From Pseudomonas proteolytica (GTDB taxonomy: Bacteria > Pseudomonadota > Gammaproteobacteria > Pseudomonadales > Pseudomonadaceae), in assembly GCF_007858275.1 (NCBI RefSeq), contig NZ_VFEV01000010.1:96345-160344 (forward strand): a stretch of 64,000 nt of DNA. The letters run 5' to 3'. A program made the position numbers and the translations under genes. Below are positions 41,647-55,121 of this stretch, one piece after another; the stretch's first letter is position 1; each line of letters starts with the position of its first letter. Under the pieces are notes generated by a model. The model was given only the letters and a program-made list of their open reading frames with translations, was not told the origin of the DNA and searched no databases.

Positions 41647-42060
41647 ATGACCGAAGCGACAGGACTCATGGCCCACAACTGGGGCTTTGCCATTTTCCTC
41701 CTCGGTGTTGTCGGCCTTTGCGCCTTCATGCTCGGTGTTTCCAGCCTCCTCGGGTCAAAAGCCTGGGGCCGCAGCAAAAACGAACCGTTCGAGTCCGGCA
41801 TGCTACCTACAGGTGGCGCCCGCTTGCGGCTCTCAGCCAAATTCTATCTGGTCGCGATGCTGTTCGTGATCTTCGATATCGAAGCCCTCTTTCTCTTTGC
41901 CTGGTCTGTGTCCGTCCGCGAAAGCGGCTGGACCGGATTCGTCGAAGCTCTCGTTTTCATAGCAATTCTGTTGGCAGGTCTTGTCTACCTGTTCCGAGTG
42001 GGCGCCCTTGACTGGGCTCCGGAAGCTCGTCGCAAGCGGCAAGCGAAGCTGAAACAATGA
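41647..42060 (+). CDS. nuoA: NADH-quinone oxidoreductase subunit A
   Basis: The 137-aa protein has three transmembrane helices ([55 protein letters not shown]). The conserved acidic loop FDIEALFLF and KNEPFESGM lie between. It helps form the quinone-binding entrance of complex I. The ATG at 41647 ([14 protein letters not shown]) is chosen over 41569 because upstream codons are not conserved-looking and GTTAAGGATTTCCAGC provides an AAGGA site. It is first of a 13-gene operon. Confidence 0.95.
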   Translation: MTEATGLMAHNWGFAIFLLGVVGLCAFMLGVSSLLGSKAWGRSKNEPFESGMLPTGGARLRLSAKFYLVAMLFVIFDIEALFLFAWSVSVRESGWTGFVEALVFIAILLAGLVYLFRVGALDWAPEARRKRQAKLKQ

Positions 42061-42070
42061 GGCTTTGGCG

Positions 42071-42745
42071 ATGCAATACAATCTCACCAGGATCGACCCG
42101 GATGCTCCTAACGATCAGTACCCCATCGGCGAACGGGAAACCGTCTCCGATCCGTTAGAAGATCAAGTCCACAAAAACATCTACATGGGCAAGCTGGAAG
42201 ACGTGCTGAGTGGCGCGGTCAACTGGGGGCGCAAGAATTCCCTGTGGCCGTACAACTTCGGCCTTTCGTGCTGCTACGTGGAAATGACCACCGCCTTCAC
42301 GGCGCCCCATGACATCGCGCGCTTTGGCGCCGAAGTTATCCGGGCATCGCCGCGCCAGGCGGATTTCATGGTTATCGCCGGTACCTGCTTTATCAAGATG
42401 GCGCCGATCATCCAGCGTCTCTACGAGCAAATGCTCGAGCCAAAGTGGGTTATCTCCATGGGTTCGTGCGCCAACTCCGGTGGCATGTACGACATCTACT
42501 CCGTGGTTCAGGGGGTGGACAAGTTCCTGCCCGTGGACGTCTACGTGCCTGGCTGCCCGCCCCGTCCTGAAGCGTTCCTGCAAGGCTTGATGTTGCTGCA
42601 GGAATCGATTGGCAAGGAGCGTCGCCCACTTTCCTGGGTTGTCGGAGATCAGGGCGTGTACCGCGCCGAGATGCCGTCACAAAAGGAACAGCGCCGCGAA
42701 CAGCGAATCGCAGTCACCAACCTGCGCAGCCCCGACGAAGTCTGA
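42071..42745 (+). CDS. nuoB: NADH-quinone oxidoreductase subunit B
   Basis: The 224-residue peripheral subunit carries the terminal 4Fe-4S cluster N2. The four cysteines sit in [10 protein letters not shown] (two), [12 protein letters not shown] and [10 protein letters not shown] / [10 protein letters not shown]. It passes electrons to quinone together with NuoCD. The ATG at 42071 ([13 protein letters not shown]) gives the usual Pseudomonas length; the TTG at 42065 is only two codons upstream. Confidence 0.97.
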   Translation: MQYNLTRIDPDAPNDQYPIGERETVSDPLEDQVHKNIYMGKLEDVLSGAVNWGRKNSLWPYNFGLSCCYVEMTTAFTAPHDIARFGAEVIRASPRQADFMVIAGTCFIKMAPIIQRLYEQMLEPKWVISMGSCANSGGMYDIYSVVQGVDKFLPVDVYVPGCPPRPEAFLQGLMLLQESIGKERRPLSWVVGDQGVYRAEMPSQKEQRREQRIAVTNLRSPDEV

Positions 42746-42817
42746 TCCAGCACCGCTTCTTTTATAGAACGAAAACCTGGCTTCATTCTTTACGTTGACC
42801 GAAAGCGATAAAAAACC

Positions 42818-44602
42818 ATGACTACAGGCAGTGCTCTGTACATCCCGCCTTATAAGGCAGACGACCAGGATGTGGTCGTCGAACTCAACAACCGTTTTGG
42901 CCCTGACGCCTTCACCGCCCAGGCCACACGCACCGGTATGCCAGTGCTGTGGGTGGCGCGCGCCAAACTCGTCGAAGTCCTGACCTTCCTGCGCAACCTG
43001 CCCAAGCCGTACGTCATGCTCTATGACCTGCATGGCGTGGACGAGCGCCTGCGCACCAAGCGCCAGGGGCTGCCGAGCGGCGCGGACTTCACCGTGTTCT
43101 ATCACCTGATGTCGCTGGAACGTAACAGCGACGTGATGATCAAGGTCGCACTAAACGAAAGCGACTTGAGCATCCCGACCGTGACCGGTATCTGGCCGAA
43201 CGCCAGCTGGTACGAGCGTGAAGTCTGGGACATGTTCGGTATCGACTTCCCGGGCCACCCGCACCTGACCCGCATCATGATGCCGCCGACCTGGGAAGGT
43301 CACCCGCTGCGCAAGGACTTCCCGGCCCGCGCCACTGAATTCGATCCGTTCAGCCTCAACCTCGCCAAGCAGCAGCTTGAAGAGGAAGCCGCACGTTTCC
43401 GCCCGGAAGACTGGGGCATGAAGCGCTCCGGCACCAACGAGGACTACATGTTCCTCAACCTGGGCCCGAACCACCCTTCGGCCCACGGTGCATTCCGTAT
43501 CATCCTGCAGCTGGACGGCGAAGAAATCGTCGACTGCGTGCCCGACATCGGCTACCACCACCGTGGTGCCGAGAAGATGGCCGAGCGCCAGTCGTGGCAC
43601 AGTTTCATCCCGTACACCGACCGTATCGACTACCTCGGCGGCGTGATGAACAACCTGCCGTACGTGCTCTCGGTCGAGAAGCTGGCCGGCATCAAGGTCC
43701 CGGACCGGGTCGACACCATCCGCATCATGATGGCCGAGTTCTTCCGGATCACCAGCCACCTGCTGTTCCTGGGTACCTATATCCAGGACGTCGGCGCCAT
43801 GACCCCGGTGTTCTTCACCTTCACCGACCGTCAGCGCGCCTACAAGGTCATCGAAGCCATCACGGGCTTCCGCCTGCACCCGGCCTGGTACCGCATCGGC
43901 GGTGTGGCCCACGACCTGCCGAATGGCTGGGAGCGCCTGGTCAAGGAATTCATCGACTGGATGCCCAAGCGTCTGGACGAGTACCAGAAAGCCGCCCTGG
44001 ACAACAGCATCCTCAAGGGTCGGACCATCGGCGTCGCGCAGTACAACACCAAGGAAGCCCTGGAATGGGGCGTCACCGGTGCGGGCTTGCGTTCGACCGG
44101 TTGCGATTTCGACCTGCGCAAGGCGCGCCCGTACTCCGGCTACGAGAACTTCGAGTTCGAAGTCCCGCTGGCGGCCAACGGCGATGCCTACGACCGCTGC
44201 ATCGTGCGCGTCGAAGAAATGCGCCAGAGCCTGAAGATCATCGAGCAGTGCATGCGCAACATGCCGGCAGGCCCGTACAAGGCGGATCACCCGCTGACCA
44301 CGCCGCCGCCTAAAGAGCGCACCCTGCAACACATCGAAACCCTGATCACGCACTTCCTGCAAGTCTCGTGGGGCCCGGTGATGCCGGCCAACGAGTCCTT
44401 CCAGATGATCGAAGCGACCAAGGGTATCAACAGTTATTACCTGACGAGCGATGGCGGCACCATGAGCTACCGCACCCGGATTCGTACCCCAAGCTTCGCG
44501 CACTTGCAGCAGATCCCTTCGGTGATCAAAGGCGAGATGGTCGCGGACTTGATTGCGTACCTGGGTAGTATCGATTTCGTTATGGCCGACGTGGACCGCT
44601 AA
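42818..44602 (+). CDS. nuoC: NADH-quinone oxidoreductase fused subunit C/D
   Basis: The 594-aa protein is a natural fusion of NuoC (residues 1 to about 190, with [19 protein letters not shown] and [20 protein letters not shown]) and NuoD (from about 205: [20 protein letters not shown]). NuoD lines the quinone pocket. Gammaproteobacteria such as E. coli and Pseudomonas have this fused form, often called nuoCD. It starts 72 bp after nuoB and ends two bases before nuoE. Confidence 0.98.
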   Translation: MTTGSALYIPPYKADDQDVVVELNNRFGPDAFTAQATRTGMPVLWVARAKLVEVLTFLRNLPKPYVMLYDLHGVDERLRTKRQGLPSGADFTVFYHLMSLERNSDVMIKVALNESDLSIPTVTGIWPNASWYEREVWDMFGIDFPGHPHLTRIMMPPTWEGHPLRKDFPARATEFDPFSLNLAKQQLEEEAARFRPEDWGMKRSGTNEDYMFLNLGPNHPSAHGAFRIILQLDGEEIVDCVPDIGYHHRGAEKMAERQSWHSFIPYTDRIDYLGGVMNNLPYVLSVEKLAGIKVPDRVDTIRIMMAEFFRITSHLLFLGTYIQDVGAMTPVFFTFTDRQRAYKVIEAITGFRLHPAWYRIGGVAHDLPNGWERLVKEFIDWMPKRLDEYQKAALDNSILKGRTIGVAQYNTKEALEWGVTGAGLRSTGCDFDLRKARPYSGYENFEFEVPLAANGDAYDRCIVRVEEMRQSLKIIEQCMRNMPAGPYKADHPLTTPPPKERTLQHIETLITHFLQVSWGPVMPANESFQMIEATKGINSYYLTSDGGTMSYRTRIRTPSFAHLQQIPSVIKGEMVADLIAYLGSIDFVMADVDR

Positions 44603-44604
44603 GC

Positions 44605-45102
44605 ATGAACAGCACGCTTATCCAGACAGACCGTTTCACCTTGAGTGAAACCGAGCGCTCGGCCATCGAGCACGAGCTGCATCACTACGAAGATCCGCGC
44701 GCAGCGTCGATCGAAGCCTTGAAGATCGTCCAGAAGGAACGTGGCTGGGTGCCCGACGGCGCCCTCTACGCCATCGGCGAGATCCTCGGCATCCCGGCCA
44801 GCGACGTTGAAGGCGTGGCCACGTTCTACAGCCAGATCTTCCGCCAGCCGGTTGGCCGCCACATCATCCGCGTGTGCGACAGCATGGTCTGCTACATCGG
44901 CGGCCACGAGTCGGTGGTTGACGCGATCCAGAGCAAGCTGGGCATCGGCCTCGGCCAAACCACTGCAGACGGGCGTTTCACCCTGCTGCCGGTGTGCTGC
45001 CTGGGTAACTGCGACAAAGCGCCGGCGTTGATGATCGACGACGACACTTTCGGCGACGTCCAGGCCTCTGGCGTCACCCAATTGCTCGAGGGCTACCCAT
45101 GA
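44605..45102 (+). CDS. nuoE: NADH-quinone oxidoreductase subunit E
   Basis: The 165-residue 2Fe-2S (N1a) protein of the NADH-oxidising module has a thioredoxin-like fold. The cluster cysteines are visible in [11 protein letters not shown] and [15 protein letters not shown]. It starts two bases after nuoCD and overlaps nuoF by four bases (ATGA). Confidence 0.96.
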   Translation: MNSTLIQTDRFTLSETERSAIEHELHHYEDPRAASIEALKIVQKERGWVPDGALYAIGEILGIPASDVEGVATFYSQIFRQPVGRHIIRVCDSMVCYIGGHESVVDAIQSKLGIGLGQTTADGRFTLLPVCCLGNCDKAPALMIDDDTFGDVQASGVTQLLEGYP

Positions 45103-46454
45103 CCCTGACTTCCTTTGGCCCGGCCAACCTGATCAAGCGTTCGGCCGAAACCCACCCGCTGACCTGGCGCCTGCGTGACGACGGCGAGCCTGTATGGCTT
45201 GACGAGTACCAGGCCAAGAACGGCTATGCCGCAGCGCGCAAGGCTTTTGCCGACATGGCCCAGGACGATATCGTCCAGACCGTGAAGGACGCCGGCCTTA
45301 AAGGTCGCGGCGGTGCTGGCTTCCCCACGGGTGTGAAGTGGGGCCTGATGCCCAAAGACGAATCCATCAACATCCGCTACTTGCTGTGCAACGCGGATGA
45401 AATGGAGCCCAACACCTGGAAGGACCGCATGCTGATGGAGCAACTGCCCCATCTGCTGATCGAAGGCATGCTGATCAGCGCCCGTGCGCTGAAAACCTAC
45501 CGTGGCTACATCTTCCTGCGTGGCGAATACACCACTGCCGCCAAGCACTTGAACCGTGCCGTGGAAGAAGCCAAGGCCGCAGGCCTGTTGGGCAAGAACA
45601 TCCTCGGTTCGGGGTTCGACTTCGAGCTGTTCGTGCACACCGGCGCCGGGCGTTATATCTGCGGTGAAGAAACCGCCCTGATCAACTCCCTCGAAGGCCG
45701 CCGCGCCAACCCGCGCTCCAAGCCGCCCTTCCCCGCTGCTGTTGGCGTGTGGGGCAAGCCGACGTGCGTTAACAACGTCGAGACCCTGTGCAACGTGCCG
45801 GCGATCATCGCCGACGGCGTGGACTGGTACAAATCCCTGGCCCGCGAAGGCAGCGAAGACATGGGCACCAAGCTCATGGGCTTCTCCGGCAAGGTCAAGA
45901 ACCCGGGGCTGTGGGAACTGCCATTCGGCGTGACCGCCCGCGAGCTGTTCGAGGACTACGCCGGCGGCATGCGCGACGGCTACACCCTGAAAGCCTGGCA
46001 GCCAGGCGGCGCCGGTACCGGCTTCCTGCTCCCTGAGCACCTCGACGCACAGATGTATGCCGGCGGCATCGGCAAGGTGGGCACCCGGATGGGTACCGGC
46101 CTGGCGATGGCGGTGGACAACACCGTGAACATGGTCTCGCTGCTGCGCAACATGGAGCAGTTCTTCGCCCGTGAATCCTGTGGTTTCTGCACTCCGTGCC
46201 GCGACGGCCTGCCATGGAGCGTCAAGCTCCTGATGGCCATCGAGAAAGGCGAAGGCCAGCCGGGGGATATCGAGACCCTGCTGGGCCTGGTCGGTTTCCT
46301 CGGCCCTGGCAAGACCTTCTGTGCTCACGCACCGGGCGCCGTGGAGCCACTGGGCAGCGCAATCAAGTACTTCCGCTCGGAGTTCGAAGCCGGCATCGCG
46401 CCCAAAAGCGCCGCCGTCCCACCTCTGGCAAAGCCGATCGTAGTCGGCGCGTAA
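45099..46454 (+). CDS. nuoF: NADH-quinone oxidoreductase subunit F (NADH/FMN-binding)
   Basis: The 451-aa protein binds NADH and FMN and the N3 4Fe-4S cluster. The glycine-rich [17 protein letters not shown] and the [15 protein letters not shown] segment form the nucleotide and flavin site; N3 is held by [12 protein letters not shown] plus a later cysteine. It is the site of NADH oxidation. It overlaps the nuoE stop, and a hairpin follows its stop before nuoG. Confidence 0.97.
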   Translation: MTLTSFGPANLIKRSAETHPLTWRLRDDGEPVWLDEYQAKNGYAAARKAFADMAQDDIVQTVKDAGLKGRGGAGFPTGVKWGLMPKDESINIRYLLCNADEMEPNTWKDRMLMEQLPHLLIEGMLISARALKTYRGYIFLRGEYTTAAKHLNRAVEEAKAAGLLGKNILGSGFDFELFVHTGAGRYICGEETALINSLEGRRANPRSKPPFPAAVGVWGKPTCVNNVETLCNVPAIIADGVDWYKSLAREGSEDMGTKLMGFSGKVKNPGLWELPFGVTARELFEDYAGGMRDGYTLKAWQPGGAGTGFLLPEHLDAQMYAGGIGKVGTRMGTGLAMAVDNTVNMVSLLRNMEQFFARESCGFCTPCRDGLPWSVKLLMAIEKGEGQPGDIETLLGLVGFLGPGKTFCAHAPGAVEPLGSAIKYFRSEFEAGIAPKSAAVPPLAKPIVVGA

Positions 46455-46463
46455 CGCTTCAAT

Positions 46464-46490
46464 AAGCGAAGGGTCCGTGCCCTTCGCTTT
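46464..46490 (+). terminator. Terminator-like hairpin inside the nuo operon (nuoF-nuoG)
   Basis: AAGCGAAGGG-TCCGT-GCCCTTCGCTTT has a 9- to 10-bp perfect stem, followed only by TTTGTC. The short T-run makes strong termination unlikely; it may attenuate, protect or process the nuo message. The nuoF-nuoG spacing (135 bp) is among the longest gaps within the operon. Confidence 0.5.
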
Positions 46491-46589
46491 GTCATGTGCT
46501 GACGCCTTGATGGCTGTGTTGATGCACATGAATAACAAGATTCCATTAGCCACGCCCGCTGACAACGGGCCAACGAAGAACTTTGAACC

Positions 46590-49304
46590 ATGGCCACTAT
46601 CCACGTAGACGGCAAAGCGCTCGAAGTCGATGGGGCAGACAACCTGTTACAGGCGTGTCTGTCACTAGGCCTCGACATCCCTTATTTCTGCTGGCACCCC
46701 GCGCTCGGTAGCGTCGGTGCCTGTCGCCAGTGTGCGGTCAAGCAGTACACCGACGAAAACGACACCCGTGGTCGTATCGTCATGTCCTGCATGACCCCAG
46801 CCACCGACAACACCTGGATCTCCATCGAAGATGAAGAATCCAAGGCGTTCCGCGCCAGCGTTGTCGAATGGCTGATGACCAACCACCCCCACGACTGCCC
46901 GGTCTGTGAGGAAGGCGGTCACTGCCACCTGCAAGACATGACGGTGATGACCGGCCACAACGAGCGCCGCTACCGCTTCACCAAGCGTACCCACCAGAAC
47001 CAGGAACTGGGCCCGTTCATTTCCCATGAAATGAACCGCTGCATCGCCTGCTACCGCTGCGTACGCTTCTATAAAGACTACGCCGGCGGCACCGACCTGG
47101 GCGTCTTTGGTGCCCACGACAACGTGTACTTCGGTCGCGTTGAAGACGGCGTGCTCGAAAGCGAGTTCTCCGGCAACCTCACCGAGGTCTGCCCGACCGG
47201 TGTGTTCACCGACAAGACTCACTCCGAGCGCTACAACCGCAAGTGGGACATGCAGTTCGCCCCGAGCATCTGCCATGGCTGCTCCAGCGGTTGCAACATT
47301 TCCCCGGGCGAGCGCTACGGTGAACTGCGTCGCATCGAAAACCGCTTCAACGGTTCGGTCAACCAGTACTTCCTGTGCGACCGTGGCCGTTTCGGCTATG
47401 GCTACGTCAACCGCGAAGACCGTCCGCGCCAGCCGTTGCTGGCCGATGGCGCCAAGCTGAGCCTGGACGACGCACTGGATAAAGCCGCCGACCTGCTGCG
47501 CGGCCGTAACATCGTCGGTATCGGTTCGCCACGCGCCAGCCTCGAAAGCAACTACGCGTTGCGCGAGCTGGTCGGTGCCGAGCACTTCTACAGTGGTATC
47601 GAAGCCGCTGAGCTGGAGCGCATCCGCCTGGTCCTCCAGGTGCTGAACGACAGCCCGCTGCCAGTGCCAAACATGCGCGACATCGAAGACCACGACGCAA
47701 TCTTCGTACTCGGTGAAGACCTGACCCAGACCGCTGCGCGTATCGCGCTGTCCCTGCGCCAGTCGGTCAAAGGCAAGGCCGAAGAAATGGCCGACGCCAT
47801 GCGCGTGCAGCCTTGGCTCGACGCTGCGGTGAAAAACATCGGCCAGCACGCGCTGAACCCGCTGTTTATCGCCAGCATCGCTGAAACCAAGCTCGACGAT
47901 ATCGCCGAAGAGTGCGTGCACGCAGCACCCGACGACCTGGCACGCATCGGTTTCGCCGTGGCCCACGCCCTCGACGCCAGCGCCCCTGCCGTCGAAGGCC
48001 TCGACGCAGAAGCCGTGGCCCTGGCCCAGCGCATCGCCGACGCCCTGCTGGCGGCCAAGCGCCCATTGATCATTGCCGGTACCTCCCTGGGTTCCAAGGC
48101 ACTGATCGAAGCCGCCGCCAACATCGCCAAGGCCCTGAAGCTGCGCGACAAGAACGGCTCCATCAGCCTGGTTGTACCGGAAGCCAACAGCCTTGGCCTG
48201 GCCATGCTCGGCGGCGAGTCCGTGGACGCAGCCCTGCAAGCGGTGATCGACGGCAATGCCGACGCCATCGTGGTGCTGGAAAACGACCTGTACACCCGCA
48301 CCGATGCCGCCAAGGTTGACGCTGCACTGGACGCCGCCAAAGTCCTGATCGTCGCCGATCACCAGAAGACCGCTACCAGCGACCGTGCCCACCTGGTGCT
48401 GCCAGCCGCTACCTTCGCTGAAGGCGACGGTACCCTGGTCAGCCAGGAAGGCCGCGCCCAGCGCTTCTTCCAGGTGTTCGATCCCAAGTACATGGACGCC
48501 AGCATCCTGGTTCACGAAGGCTGGCGCTGGCTGCATGCCCTGCGCGCAACCCTGCTGAACCAGCCGATCGACTGGACCCAGCTCGACCACGTCACCGCTG
48601 CCGTCGCCTCCAGCGCACCGCAACTGGCGCGTATCGTCGATGCCGCACCGTCCGCCGCGTTCCGCATCAAGGGCATGAAGCTGGCCCGCGAGCCGCTGCG
48701 TTACTCCGGGCGTACCGCCATGCGCGCTGACATCAGCGTGCACGAACCGCGTACCCCGCAAGACAACGACACCGCGTTTGCCTTCTCCATGGAAGGTTAC
48801 TCGGGTTCGGTCGAGCCACGTCAGCAGGTGCCTTTCGCCTGGTCGCCGGGCTGGAACTCGCCGCAGGCCTGGAACAAGTTCCAGGACGAAGTCGGTGGTC
48901 ATATCCGCGCTGGCGACCCGGGCACCCGCCTGATCGAAAGCACCGGCGACTCGCTGAACTGGTTCGCGGCCGTACCGCGTCCGTTCAACCCGGCCCAGGG
49001 CACCTGGCAGGTTGTGCCGTTTTTCCACCTGTTCGGCAGCGAAGAGAACTCTTCCAAGGCCGCGCCGGTGCAAGAGCGCATCCCGGCTGCCTACGTGGCG
49101 CTGGCCAAGTCCGAAGCCGACCGCCTGGGCGTCAACGACGGTGCCCTGCTCAGCTTGAACGTAGGCGGCCAGACCCTGCGCCTGCCGCTGCGCATCAACG
49201 ATGAGTTGGGTGCTGGCCTGGTTGGCCTGCCAAAAGGTATCGCTGGCATTCCGCCTGCGATCTTCGGCCACACCGTTGACGGTCTGCAGGAGGCAGCGCA
49301 ATGA
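46590..49304 (+). CDS. nuoG: NADH-quinone oxidoreductase subunit G
   Basis: The 904-residue protein is the long iron-sulfur chain of complex I. It has the 2Fe-2S site (Cys34, Cys45, Cys48, Cys67), the [16 protein letters not shown] site with a histidine ligand, the [17 protein letters not shown] and CPTG ligands, and a molybdopterin-like MopB domain from about residue 220 that retains [11 protein letters not shown] plus a later cysteine, the N7 cluster seen in E. coli-type NuoG. The start ACC-ATG ([12 protein letters not shown]) is canonical. It overlaps nuoH by four bases. Confidence 0.97.
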   Translation: MATIHVDGKALEVDGADNLLQACLSLGLDIPYFCWHPALGSVGACRQCAVKQYTDENDTRGRIVMSCMTPATDNTWISIEDEESKAFRASVVEWLMTNHPHDCPVCEEGGHCHLQDMTVMTGHNERRYRFTKRTHQNQELGPFISHEMNRCIACYRCVRFYKDYAGGTDLGVFGAHDNVYFGRVEDGVLESEFSGNLTEVCPTGVFTDKTHSERYNRKWDMQFAPSICHGCSSGCNISPGERYGELRRIENRFNGSVNQYFLCDRGRFGYGYVNREDRPRQPLLADGAKLSLDDALDKAADLLRGRNIVGIGSPRASLESNYALRELVGAEHFYSGIEAAELERIRLVLQVLNDSPLPVPNMRDIEDHDAIFVLGEDLTQTAARIALSLRQSVKGKAEEMADAMRVQPWLDAAVKNIGQHALNPLFIASIAETKLDDIAEECVHAAPDDLARIGFAVAHALDASAPAVEGLDAEAVALAQRIADALLAAKRPLIIAGTSLGSKALIEAAANIAKALKLRDKNGSISLVVPEANSLGLAMLGGESVDAALQAVIDGNADAIVVLENDLYTRTDAAKVDAALDAAKVLIVADHQKTATSDRAHLVLPAATFAEGDGTLVSQEGRAQRFFQVFDPKYMDASILVHEGWRWLHALRATLLNQPIDWTQLDHVTAAVASSAPQLARIVDAAPSAAFRIKGMKLAREPLRYSGRTAMRADISVHEPRTPQDNDTAFAFSMEGYSGSVEPRQQVPFAWSPGWNSPQAWNKFQDEVGGHIRAGDPGTRLIESTGDSLNWFAAVPRPFNPAQGTWQVVPFFHLFGSEENSSKAAPVQERIPAAYVALAKSEADRLGVNDGALLSLNVGGQTLRLPLRINDELGAGLVGLPKGIAGIPPAIFGHTVDGLQEAAQ

Positions 49305-50308
49305 CTTGGTTCACTCCTGAAGTGATCGACGTGATCATCTCGGTGGTCAAGGCCATCGTGATCCTGCTGGCCGTGGTCGTCGCGGGCGCCCTGCTCAGCT
49401 TCGTCGAACGTCGCTTGCTGGGCTGGTGGCAGGACCGTTACGGTCCGAACCGCGTTGGCCCGTTCGGCATGTTCCAGATCGCTGCCGACATGCTGAAAAT
49501 GTTCTTCAAGGAAGACTGGACCCCGCCGTTTGCCGACAAGGTGATCTTCACCCTGGCACCGGTCGTGGCCATGAGCGCCTTGCTGATTGCCTTCGCGATC
49601 ATCCCGATCACCCCGACCTGGGGCGTGGCGGACCTGAACATCGGCTTGCTGTTCTTCTTCGCCATGGCCGGCCTGTCGGTCTACGCGGTGCTGTTCGCCG
49701 GTTGGGCCAGTAACAACAAGTTCGCCCTGTTGGGCAGCTTGCGGGCCTCGGCCCAGACTGTGTCCTACGAAGTGTTCATGGGCCTGGCGCTGATGGGCAT
49801 CGTGGTGCAGGTTGGCTCGTTCAACATGCGCGACATCGTTGAGTACCAGGCGCAGAACCTGTGGTTCATCATTCCGCAGTTCTTTGGCTTCTGTACCTTC
49901 TTCATCGCTGGCGTGGCCGTGACTCACCGTCACCCCTTCGACCAGCCGGAAGCAGAACAGGAACTGGCCGACGGTTACCACATTGAATACGCCGGCATGA
50001 AATGGGGCATGTTCTTCGTCGGTGAGTACATCGGCATCATCTTGATCTCGGCCCTGCTGGTCACGCTGTTCTTTGGCGGCTGGCACGGTCCGTTCGGCAT
50101 CCTGCCGCAGTTGGCGTTCTTCTGGTTCTTCCTCAAGACCGCGTTCTTCATCATGTTGTTTATCCTGCTGCGCGCTTCCATTCCGCGTCCACGATACGAC
50201 CAGGTGATGGATTTCAGCTGGCGCTTCTGCCTGCCGCTGACCCTGATCAATTTGCTGGTGACTGCTGCCGTTGTGTTGTTGAACACGCCAGCGGGCGCGG
50301 TTCAGTGA
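49301..50308 (+). CDS. nuoH: NADH-quinone oxidoreductase subunit H
   Basis: The 335-aa membrane subunit has eight hydrophobic helices and sits at the junction of the membrane and peripheral arms, forming part of the quinone tunnel. Conserved parts are [20 protein letters not shown] near the N-terminus, [20 protein letters not shown] and [20 protein letters not shown]. It overlaps the nuoG stop, and nuoI follows 11 bp later. Confidence 0.97.
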   Translation: MTWFTPEVIDVIISVVKAIVILLAVVVAGALLSFVERRLLGWWQDRYGPNRVGPFGMFQIAADMLKMFFKEDWTPPFADKVIFTLAPVVAMSALLIAFAIIPITPTWGVADLNIGLLFFFAMAGLSVYAVLFAGWASNNKFALLGSLRASAQTVSYEVFMGLALMGIVVQVGSFNMRDIVEYQAQNLWFIIPQFFGFCTFFIAGVAVTHRHPFDQPEAEQELADGYHIEYAGMKWGMFFVGEYIGIILISALLVTLFFGGWHGPFGILPQLAFFWFFLKTAFFIMLFILLRASIPRPRYDQVMDFSWRFCLPLTLINLLVTAAVVLLNTPAGAVQ

Positions 50309-50319
50309 GGATTTGACCC

Positions 50320-50868
50320 ATGTTCAAATATATTGGCGACATCGTTAAGGGTACCGGTACCCAGTTGCGAAGCCTGGTGATGGTTTTCGGCCATGGCTTT
50401 CGCAAACGCGACACCCTGCAATACCCGGAAGAAGCGGTGTACCTGCCGCCGCGCTATCGCGGCCGCATCGTACTGACCCGCGACCCCGACGGCGAAGAGC
50501 GTTGCGTAGCCTGCAACCTGTGCGCCGTGGCGTGCCCGGTGGGCTGTATCTCCCTGCAGAAAGCTGAAACCGAAGACGGTCGCTGGTACCCGGACTTCTT
50601 CCGCATCAACTTCTCGCGCTGCATTTTCTGCGGCCTGTGCGAGGAAGCTTGCCCGACCACCGCGATCCAGCTGACACCGGATTTCGAGATGGCCGAGTTC
50701 AAACGTCAGGACCTGGTGTACGAGAAAGAAGATCTGCTGATCTCCGGTCCCGGTAAAAACCCTGATTACAACTTCTATCGTGTTGCAGGTATGGCCGTTG
50801 CCGGTAAGCCCAAGGGCGCCGCACAAAACGAAGCCGAGCCGATCAACGTGAAGAGCTTGCTGCCTTAA
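50320..50868 (+). CDS. nuoI: NADH-quinone oxidoreductase subunit I
   Basis: The 182-residue protein carries clusters N6a and N6b in two ferredoxin-type motifs, [16 protein letters not shown] and [16 protein letters not shown]. It conducts electrons between NuoG and NuoB. The 9-base gap to nuoJ includes AAGGAAGAAAG, a good ribosome-binding site. Confidence 0.97.
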   Translation: MFKYIGDIVKGTGTQLRSLVMVFGHGFRKRDTLQYPEEAVYLPPRYRGRIVLTRDPDGEERCVACNLCAVACPVGCISLQKAETEDGRWYPDFFRINFSRCIFCGLCEEACPTTAIQLTPDFEMAEFKRQDLVYEKEDLLISGPGKNPDYNFYRVAGMAVAGKPKGAAQNEAEPINVKSLLP

Positions 50869-50877
50869 GGAAGAAAG

Positions 50878-51381
50878 ATGGAATTCGCTTTCTATTTCGC
50901 ATCGGGTATTGCAGTGGTGTCCACGCTTCGCGTGATCACCAACACCAACCCCGTGCACGCCCTGCTCTACCTGATCATTTCGCTGATCGCCGTGGCCATG
51001 ACCTTTTTCAGCCTCGGCGCACCGTTTGCCGGTGTCCTGGAAGTAATCGCCTACGCTGGCGCCATCATGGTGCTGTTCGTGTTTGTGGTGATGATGCTCA
51101 ACCTGGGGCCGGCTTCGGTCGCCCAGGAGCGCGTCTGGCTCAAGCCCGGCATCTGGCTTGGCCCGGTGATCCTGTCAGCCCTGCTGCTGGCTGAACTGCT
51201 GTATGTGCTGTTCGCTCACCAGAGCGGCCAGGCCATCGGCCACACCACCGTAGACGCCAAGGCCGTGGGCATCAGCCTGTTCGGCCCGTACCTGCTGGTG
51301 GTCGAACTGGCTTCGATGCTGCTGCTCGCTGCAGCCATCACTGCCTTCCACTTGGGCCGCAACGAAGCCAAGGAGCAATGA
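50878..51381 (+). CDS. nuoJ: NADH-quinone oxidoreductase subunit J
   Basis: The 167-aa membrane protein has five hydrophobic helices ([40 protein letters not shown], then [20 protein letters not shown]). The glycine-rich pi-bulge region near VIAYAGAIM is part of the coupling machinery in complex I. The ribosome-binding site of nuoK lies within its last codons. Confidence 0.95.
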   Translation: MEFAFYFASGIAVVSTLRVITNTNPVHALLYLIISLIAVAMTFFSLGAPFAGVLEVIAYAGAIMVLFVFVVMMLNLGPASVAQERVWLKPGIWLGPVILSALLLAELLYVLFAHQSGQAIGHTTVDAKAVGISLFGPYLLVVELASMLLLAAAITAFHLGRNEAKEQ

Positions 51382-51383
51382 CG

Positions 51384-51688
51384 ATGCCTGCTATCCCTTT
51401 GGAGCATGGTCTGGCGGTCGCCGGCATCCTGTTCTGCCTTGGCCTGGTCGGCCTGATGGTTCGCCGTAACATCCTGTTCGTGTTGATGAGCCTGGAAATC
51501 ATGATGAACGCTGCAGCACTGGCCTTCATCGTGGCAGGTGCGCGTTGGGGCCAGCCGGATGGACAAGTCATGTTCATCCTGGTGATCAGCCTGGCAGCCG
51601 CCGAGGCCAGTATTGGCCTGGCGATCCTGCTGCAACTGTATCGTCGCTTCCACACGCTTGATATCGACGCTGCCAGTGAGATGCGCGG

Positions 51689-51692
<4 letters not shown>
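51384..51692 (+). CDS. nuoK: NADH-quinone oxidoreductase subunit K
   Basis: The 102-residue three-helix protein is related to MrpC antiporter subunits and has conserved membrane glutamates in [14 protein letters not shown] and [16 protein letters not shown]. The ATG at 51384 ([14 protein letters not shown]) is chosen because AAGGAG is 8 bases upstream; the ATG at 51378 lies only two bases after it. It overlaps nuoL by four bases. Confidence 0.95.
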
Positions 51693-53542
<1,850 letters not shown>

Positions 53543-53581
53543 TATGAACTTTGCGAACTTGCGAAAGGAAACGAGCCCGTC

Positions 53582-55114
53582 ATGATTCTGCCCTGGCTAA
53601 TCCTGATCCCCTTTATCGGCGGCCTGCTCTGCTGGATGGGTGAACGCTTCGGCGCCACCCTGCCCCGCTGGATTGCGTTGCTGACCATGTCCCTGGAACT
53701 CGCACTCGGCCTCTGGCTGTGGGCCCATGGCGACTATTCATTTGCTCCGGCACCGGGTGTCGATCCAACCTTCGCGCTTGAGTTCAAGCACGTCTGGATC
53801 GAACGCTTCGGCATCAACGTGCACCTGGCCCTCGACGGCCTGTCGCTGTTGATGATCCTGCTGACCGGCCTGCTGGGTATCCTCTCGGTACTCTGCTCCT
53901 GGAAAGAAATCGAGCGTCACGTGGGCTTCTTCCACCTGAACCTGATGTGGATCCTGGGCGGCGTGGTCGGCGTATTCCTCGCCCTCGACCTGTTCATGTT
54001 CTTCTTCTTCTGGGAAATGATGCTGGTGCCGATGTACTTCCTCATCGCGCTCTGGGGTCACAGCTCTTCGGACGGCAAGAAAACCCGGATCTACGCGGCG
54101 ACCAAGTTCTTCATCTTCACCCAGGCTTCCGGCCTGATCATGTTGGTGGCGATCCTGGGCCTGGTACTGGTCAACTTCAACAACACCGGCGTGATTACCT
54201 TCAACTACGCCGACCTGTTGAAAACCAAGATGTCGATGACCACCGAGTACATCCTCATGCTCGGGTTCTTCATCGCCTTCGCGGTGAAGCTGCCGGTGGT
54301 GCCGTTCCACTCCTGGCTGCCTGACGCTCACGCCCAGGCGCCAACCGCAGGTTCCGTGGACCTGGCCGGTATCCTGTTGAAGACGGCGGCCTACGGCCTG
54401 CTGCGTTTCGCCCTGCCGCTGTTCCCGAATGCTTCGGCCGAGTTTGCGCCGATCGCCATGACCCTGGGTCTGATCGGGATCTTCTACGGTGCATTCCTGG
54501 CCTTCGCGCAAACCGACATCAAGCGTCTGATTGCCTTCTCGTCCGTTTCCCACATGGGTTTCGTACTGATCGGCATCTACTCCGGCAGCCAGCTGGCGTT
54601 GCAAGGCGCAGTGATCCAGATGTTGGCCCACGGTGTTTCAGCCGCCGCACTGTTTATCCTCAGTGGCCAGTTGTACGAGCGCCTGCACACCCGTGACATG
54701 CGTGAGATGGGCGGCATCTGGTCGCGTATCGCGTACCTGCCGGCGATCAGCCTGTTCTTTGCCGCCGCGTCCCTGGGCTTGCCGGGTACGGGTAACTTTG
54801 TCGGTGAGTTCCTGATCCTGATGGGCAGCTTCGTCAGTGCGCCATGGATCACCGCGATTGCCACTTCCGGCCTGGTGTTCGGTTCGGTCTACTCGCTGAT
54901 CATGATCCACCGCGCCTACTTCGGCCCGACCAAGTCGGACGCCGTCCTTAAAGGGATGGATGCTCGCGAACTGATCATGGTGCTCGGCCTTGCGGTACTG
55001 CTGGTGTACATCGGCGTGTATCCGCAACCGTTCCTCGACACCTCTGCCGCCACGATGCATGGCGTGCAGCAGTGGTTGAGCACCGCCTTCACTCAACTCG
55101 CTTCGGCCCGGTAA
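53582..55114 (+). CDS. nuoM: NADH-quinone oxidoreductase subunit M
   Basis: The 510-residue proton-pumping antiporter homologue has motifs [40 protein letters not shown] and [21 protein letters not shown] ribosome site GAAAGGAAAC lies upstream of ATG (53582). It ends 7 bp before nuoN. Confidence 0.97.
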   Translation: MILPWLILIPFIGGLLCWMGERFGATLPRWIALLTMSLELALGLWLWAHGDYSFAPAPGVDPTFALEFKHVWIERFGINVHLALDGLSLLMILLTGLLGILSVLCSWKEIERHVGFFHLNLMWILGGVVGVFLALDLFMFFFFWEMMLVPMYFLIALWGHSSSDGKKTRIYAATKFFIFTQASGLIMLVAILGLVLVNFNNTGVITFNYADLLKTKMSMTTEYILMLGFFIAFAVKLPVVPFHSWLPDAHAQAPTAGSVDLAGILLKTAAYGLLRFALPLFPNASAEFAPIAMTLGLIGIFYGAFLAFAQTDIKRLIAFSSVSHMGFVLIGIYSGSQLALQGAVIQMLAHGVSAAALFILSGQLYERLHTRDMREMGGIWSRIAYLPAISLFFAAASLGLPGTGNFVGEFLILMGSFVSAPWITAIATSGLVFGSVYSLIMIHRAYFGPTKSDAVLKGMDARELIMVLGLAVLLVYIGVYPQPFLDTSAATMHGVQQWLSTAFTQLASAR

Positions 55115-55121
55115 GAGCGCT

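Noticed and set aside
46665..49301. An 878-residue minus-strand open frame opposite nuoG
   Set aside because: NuoG is unmistakable on the plus strand; the antisense frame has no ribosome site or conserved-looking segment.
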